Below, piece by piece: positions 6,716-9,612 of a stretch of DNA of 9,612 nt; position 1 is the first letter of the stretch; every line of letters starts with the position of its first letter. Source of the stretch: Synechococcales cyanobacterium 340R_concoct_173_sub (GTDB taxonomy: Bacteria > Cyanobacteriota > Cyanobacteriia > Leptolyngbyales > Leptolyngbyaceae); contig JANXNM010000115.1 of assembly GCA_025354065.1 (NCBI GenBank), positions 1 through 9,612 of the forward strand. The letters are read 5' to 3'. The position numbers were made by a program, and so were the translations under genes. The notes beneath the pieces were generated by a model. The model saw nothing but the letters and a program-made list of their open reading frames with translations. It made no database searches and was not told the DNA's origin.

Positions 6716-7186
6716 ATGAGTTCTTCATCCATCGATCGCTTTCGCTGGCCGAGTCATGTGACGGCCTTCTTGATTACGGCCTATCAACGATATTTATCCC
6801 CATTGAAGAGATATTCCTGCGCCCATCGAGTGCTGCATGGAAATGAGTCTTGTTCGCAGTATGTGAAGCAGACCATTTTAAAACGAGGATTATCGGATGC
6901 TTGGCCAGACAGTCGGCAACGGTTTAGAGATTGTCAATCTGCTTATTTGACGATTATGGCGAGTCGGAATGATCAGGATCTACCCGCGTATGAAGAATTT
7001 GATGGCGATCGAAGTAAGAACAAACAAAATTCTCGCTCCTGCGATCCATTGAACGCTAATAATTACCGTTGTTCAGGAGATTGTTTCGAGATATTTAATT
7101 TCCCTTGTACCCCAGATATAATTGAAGCAATGGATTGTGATCTAGCGGCTTGCGATGTTGGAGGCTGTGATGTGGGTAGCTGCTAA
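6716..7186 (+). CDS. yidD: YidD-family membrane protein insertion factor with a cysteine-rich C-terminal tail
   Basis: Residues 15-80 match YidD (formerly the haemolytic domain, DUF37): an amphipathic helix ending ITAYQRYLSPLK, then YSCAHRVLHGNESCSQYV and a segment with Cys73 (RDCQSAYL). In E. coli YidD is a small, peripherally membrane-bound protein that aids the YidC/Sec insertion pathway. E. coli YidD has about 85 residues and this one 156. The extra part begins with a charged linker (84-107) and becomes a Cys-rich tail with 8 cysteines in residues 109-156. The last four are exactly five apart (141, 146, 151, 156) in a CDxxx repeat that ends the protein on Cys. Longer YidD relatives with Cys-rich ends exist elsewhere as far as I recall, so this may be a subfamily trait, possibly metal-binding. 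The ATG at 6716 has only a distant GGAG. No yidC, rnpA or rpmH is nearby. Confidence 0.8.
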   Translation: MSSSSIDRFRWPSHVTAFLITAYQRYLSPLKRYSCAHRVLHGNESCSQYVKQTILKRGLSDAWPDSRQRFRDCQSAYLTIMASRNDQDLPAYEEFDGDRSKNKQNSRSCDPLNANNYRCSGDCFEIFNFPCTPDIIEAMDCDLAACDVGGCDVGSC

Positions 7187-7232
7187 ATTAATTCAACTGG
7201 ATTAGACTGGACAAGATATTTGGGGTAATTGT

Positions 7233-7610
7233 GTGATAGTGGATTTAGAATCTTTAGTTCAATTTTCGCCAAATCAAGTTGTTTGTCTAGAACAAGGGGA
7301 ATTGCGACTATTCGGGGAAGTGGTGCAGATGGTGCCGGAACGATCGCGCTGTTGGGTCCGTCCGTTGGCAATGGCGCAGGTGGTGCCGGAGAGTTTACAA
7401 CTATTGCTTTTGTATGATTTGCGAGAGAGTTCGCATTTAGTTCTGCCTGCACAAGTTTTTCGAGAAGCCTTGGATACGGAAGTAATTCCGATAATGGGTG
7501 CGTTGTTTCATCCTGAAAAAGAAGTGGTTGTTGATAACAGCGATGCGGCACGGATTTCGTTGCATCAGTTAATCCGAATGGTATCGGTGGAACGATCGGA
7601 AGTATTTTAA
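7233..7610 (+). CDS. Conserved-looking hypothetical protein, 125 residues
   Basis: I do not recognise this protein. It appears soluble: no signal peptide, no membrane segment and no obvious catalytic motif. It is rich in Val, Leu and Glu and reads as alternating beta strands and helices (ELRLFGEVVQMVPE, RCWVRPLAMAQVVPES, LQLLLLYDLRESSHLVLP). QMVPE and QVVPE recur 17 residues apart, and the DNA beneath them (7326-7340 and 7377-7391) agrees at 13 of 15 bases, a possible internal duplication. The start is uncertain: GTG 7233 or GTG 7239, neither with a good ribosome site. It begins 46 nt after the YidD-like gene on the same strand and could be read from the same transcript. The opposite-strand frame (7183-7551) is low-complexity and is taken as a shadow. 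Confidence 0.6.
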   Translation: MIVDLESLVQFSPNQVVCLEQGELRLFGEVVQMVPERSRCWVRPLAMAQVVPESLQLLLLYDLRESSHLVLPAQVFREALDTEVIPIMGALFHPEKEVVVDNSDAARISLHQLIRMVSVERSEVF

Positions 7611-7699
7611 ACTATTTAGGGTAGGGATATGATTCCAGGCTTTTTGTTTCATTATATCGATCGGACTGACATGCGGTAGAGTTAAGGCGTTCATTTTGA

Positions 7700-7945
7700 A
7701 TGATAGTTGCAATCGCCATGGCCCTTGAAAAATCTGAAATCAAACTTTTATTTGAACGACTTGTCTTTGATGAGACCGTCCCTCAGGACTGGGTAGAGGA
7801 TGTTTGGGCTTTGAGTCCTATGATGGGCGACAGTGCATTGAAGCTGTTGGAGGTATTCTATAAACTCTTGGAACATTGTCCAGAAAAAAACTTACAGGAG
7901 GTTCTAAAAGCGGTGTATGTTGCGCAGATGTCATCAAAAGAGTGA
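7700..7945 (+). CDS. Small hypothetical protein, mostly helical
   Basis: An unrecognised protein of 81 residues from ATG 7700, or 75 from ATG 7718 (MALEKSEIK), which I find equally plausible; neither has a clear Shine-Dalgarno. The sequence looks helical and acidic (SEIKLLFERLVFDE, then VEDVWALSPMMGDSALKLLEVFYKLLEHC and EKNLQEVLKAVYVAQM), with hydrophobic spacing typical of a small soluble helical bundle. There is no DNA-binding or catalytic motif. It lies 89 nt downstream of the 125-residue hypothetical gene and upstream of the decayed antitoxin-like gene, so it could be part of a small accessory cluster. A weak 6-bp AT hairpin (7949-7965) follows its stop. Confidence 0.5.
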   Translation: MIVAIAMALEKSEIKLLFERLVFDETVPQDWVEDVWALSPMMGDSALKLLEVFYKLLEHCPEKNLQEVLKAVYVAQMSSKE

Positions 7946-8039
7946 TCTTAAAAGAGTGACTTTTAGTAGATGTTCCTGGAGGCGATCGGTGTTTTCAGGA
8001 CGAGTTATATGAAGTAGCAGCTTACTTTGTCAAAGTCCT

Positions 8040-8234
8040 ATGGATAATCGATCGCTCTTTCTTCAAGATGTTTCGGTTGCCCCAGATACGATCGTGGGGG
8101 AGGTTTTCAATTTTCTGCGTTATCTCAAAATCAAAGATTCTGGCATTGATATTGAGGATTGAATTGATTCCAATGAACTTTGTGGTGCGATGGTCACAAG
8201 TGAAGGATTCTCCCAGTTTCTTGGCGATCCCTAA
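8040..8234 (+). pseudogene. Remnant of a small antitoxin-like gene (DUF2281-type) with an in-frame TGA
   Basis: ATG at 8040 opens 40 codons ending at TGA 8160-8162. The same frame then continues for 23 more codons to TAA 8232-8234. The first part contains PDTIVGEVFNFLRYLKIK, which resembles the conserved core of many small cyanobacterial antitoxin-like proteins (form: P-x-x-L-x-x-E-V-L-D-F-L-x-F-L-K). After the stop, the segment AMVTSEGFSQFLGDP resembles the A-x-x-S-E-x-x-L-x-x-D-W stretch near the C-terminus of the same proteins. This suggests one ancestral gene of about 65-75 codons broken by a TGA and a second stop. No adjacent VapC-like toxin is visible. The alternative is a genuine 40-residue ORF. 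The resemblance is from memory. Confidence 0.4.
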
Positions 8235-8321
8235 CCATTTTGGCGCTGAGTGATGACTTCTTCACGATTGAAAACTTCTCAAAAACGTCCTACTAAGAAA
8301 GGATTTATAAGATTACAAACA

Positions 8322-9518
8322 ATGAAGAACTTAAAGCATTCGATAAAACTATTTATTTGTATGATTGCTGGGGTTTTAGAAAGTTGCAGCGCTCCAGAAT
8401 CAAATATAAACGATCGCACGACTGCACAAGTCACACCAACTGAGCCTGCATCCATCAAACCAACGGGCTTTAAAAAAGCGATCGTCTTGCAGGGGTTAGA
8501 ACGACCCTGGGGTATGGCCTGGCTGCCTGATGGAGCGCTCATCATCACCGAGCGAGGCGGCAGAATGCAAATGTTGCGAAAGGGAATCTTAGAACGAGTT
8601 GAAATTGGCACAATTCCAGAACTGTTTGTTTCTGGACAAGCGGGTTTGATGGATATCTCCCTACATCCGCGTTATTCAGAAAATAATTTTGTTTATTTGA
8701 CTTATTCCAAAGGCAATTTCCAATCCAATCGCACTAGCATTTTGAGAGCGAAGTTTGACGGGAAAACGTTTTCCAATTCGCAAGTAATTTTTGAAGTAAC
8801 GCCATCTAAATCTGGAGATCAACACTTCGGTTCGCGAATTGTATGGCTTCCCGATGAGACGATGCTTGTTGCGATCGGCGATGGCGGAAACCCACCTTTA
8901 GAAATTGATGGGAAACTCAGCCGCTTCCAAGCACAAAAGTTGGACAGTCAACTGGGTAAAATTTTGCGCCTTAATGACGACGGTTCGATTCCCAAAGATA
9001 ATCCGTTTGCAAAAACTGCCAAGGCAAATCCCGCAATCTGGAGTTATGGACATCGCAACATTCAAGGTCTATTTGCCGATCGCATATCCAAGCAGGTATG
9101 GGAAACCGAACACGGTTCAAAAGGAGGCGACGAGCTAAACCTAGTCGAGGCTGGTAAAAATTATGGCTGGCCGATCGTAACCTTTAGCCGAGAATATACT
9201 GGTGGAGAAATTTCTAATGAAACATCGCGCCCTGAAATGGTTGACCCGAAGCTAGTTTGGACTCCCTCGATCGCACCTTCTGGCTTAATGTTATATCGCG
9301 GTGAGATCTTTCCCCACTGGCAAGGGAGTCTCTTTGCTGGCGCGTTGGTAAACAAAGAGGTCGTTCGCATCAAAATAGAAAATAATAAAGCAGTAATTCA
9401 AGAAACAATTCCTATCGGTCAAAGGGTGCGCGACGTGAGGGAAGGGAAGGATGGCTTTATTTACATTCTTACCGACGAGCAATCGGGTCAGCTAATTCGA
9501 CTTGAACCGAAGTTCTAG
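8322..9518 (+). CDS. PQQ-dependent sugar dehydrogenase family lipoprotein (YliI/soluble glucose dehydrogenase-like)
   Basis: The protein belongs to the six-bladed beta-propeller family of soluble aldose (glucose/sorbosone) dehydrogenases, which oxidise sugars with PQQ outside the cytoplasm. From ATG 8322 it has 398 residues. A basic N-terminus (MKNLKHSIK), a hydrophobic stretch and LESC with Cys22 form a plausible lipobox. Family motifs follow: LERPWGMAWLPDG near the start, QHFGSRIVWLPDE with the likely catalytic His168, AIGDGG, GHRN (243-246), EHGSKGGDELN (263-273) and GKNYGWP. The last blade ends in IRLEPKF. GTG 8250 and ATG 8253 would add 23-24 basic residues before the signal and lack a ribosome site, so I prefer 8322, although AAGGA is 18 nt away. 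Substrate and cofactor cannot be settled from sequence. No PQQ synthesis genes are in the window. Confidence 0.88.
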   Translation: MKNLKHSIKLFICMIAGVLESCSAPESNINDRTTAQVTPTEPASIKPTGFKKAIVLQGLERPWGMAWLPDGALIITERGGRMQMLRKGILERVEIGTIPELFVSGQAGLMDISLHPRYSENNFVYLTYSKGNFQSNRTSILRAKFDGKTFSNSQVIFEVTPSKSGDQHFGSRIVWLPDETMLVAIGDGGNPPLEIDGKLSRFQAQKLDSQLGKILRLNDDGSIPKDNPFAKTAKANPAIWSYGHRNIQGLFADRISKQVWETEHGSKGGDELNLVEAGKNYGWPIVTFSREYTGGEISNETSRPEMVDPKLVWTPSIAPSGLMLYRGEIFPHWQGSLFAGALVNKEVVRIKIENNKAVIQETIPIGQRVRDVREGKDGFIYILTDEQSGQLIRLEPKF

Positions 9519-9612
9519 CATGGCTATACGCTGATAGAAAAATAGTCGCTAATTCAAATTTGAAGTGCAATTACTAGCAAGCAAATATAAAATATAAATA
9601 TGCGATCGCCTT
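9519..9612. other. AT-rich 3' flank with a full HIP1 site
   Basis: No ORF and no convincing terminator follow the dehydrogenase gene. TTCAAATTTGAA (9553-9564) is a perfect 12-bp palindrome without a T-run. GCGATCGC at 9602-9609 is a complete HIP1 core octamer. Confidence 0.5.

Noticed and set aside
7183..7551. 122-residue minus-strand ORF opposite the 125-residue hypothetical gene
   Set aside because: Composition dominated by Pro/Ala/Leu, no start signals; the plus-strand frame looks more protein-like and follows yidD in the same direction.
7949..7965. TAAAAG / CTTTTA hairpin after the 81-residue gene
   Set aside because: Only 6 AT-rich pairs and no T-run; too weak to call a terminator.
8068..8253. 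61-residue plus-strand ORF before the dehydrogenase
   Set aside because: An out-of-frame reading of the antitoxin-like remnant, which has recognisable family similarity in the other frame.
9553..9564. Perfect palindrome TTCAAATTTGAA
   Set aside because: Short AT-rich palindromes are expected by chance here; no paired element or T-run.
1..9612. CRISPR array, tRNA or rRNA genes, insertion sequence or prophage genes
   Set aside because: I saw no regularly spaced repeats, cloverleaf-like segments, transposase motifs or terminal inverted repeats.

Overview
The window looks like chromosomal DNA of a cyanobacterium; I cannot name the genus. CGATCG, the core of the cyanobacterial HIP1 repeat, occurs about forty times by eye, with full GCGATCGC copies at 6527-6534 and 9602-9609. 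The gene families agree: a Ycf46-type AAA ATPase, a small RRM RNA-binding protein, a short cyanobacterial conserved protein at 3203-3475, a CGFS glutaredoxin and a CysE serine acetyltransferase.

Layout. From 1 to 2248 everything reads on the minus strand: the Ycf46-like ATPase, a 65-residue ORF 15 nt downstream, then a membrane protein that runs off the left edge and keeps only its N-terminal 140 residues. Divergent from the ATPase, 2397-3063 carries a BolA-family gene and a monothiol CGFS glutaredoxin, a classic Fe-S and redox pair. A strong bidirectional terminator follows (3107-3140), shared with the convergent small gene at 3203-3475. The divergent gap 3476-3751 holds a 47-bp imperfect tandem repeat. 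It precedes an OmpR-type response regulator whose receiver has Ser where the phospho-accepting Asp should be. That gene collides tail-to-tail, with an 80-nt overlap, with a minus-strand pair made of cysE and an ABC ATPase whose start is coupled to the cysE stop.

From 6356 the plus strand carries the RRM protein, a long YidD-like protein with a cysteine-rich tail, two unrecognised small proteins (7233-7610 and 7700-7945), a decayed gene that looks like a small antitoxin (8040-8234), and a PQQ-dependent sugar-dehydrogenase-type lipoprotein (8322-9518).

Most of the window is ordinary housekeeping DNA, and I see no convincing large new system. The points most worth a second look are the phosphorylation-incompetent receiver, the YidD tail with cysteines exactly five residues apart, the 47-bp tandem repeat, the convergent gene overlap, and the interrupted antitoxin-like remnant.
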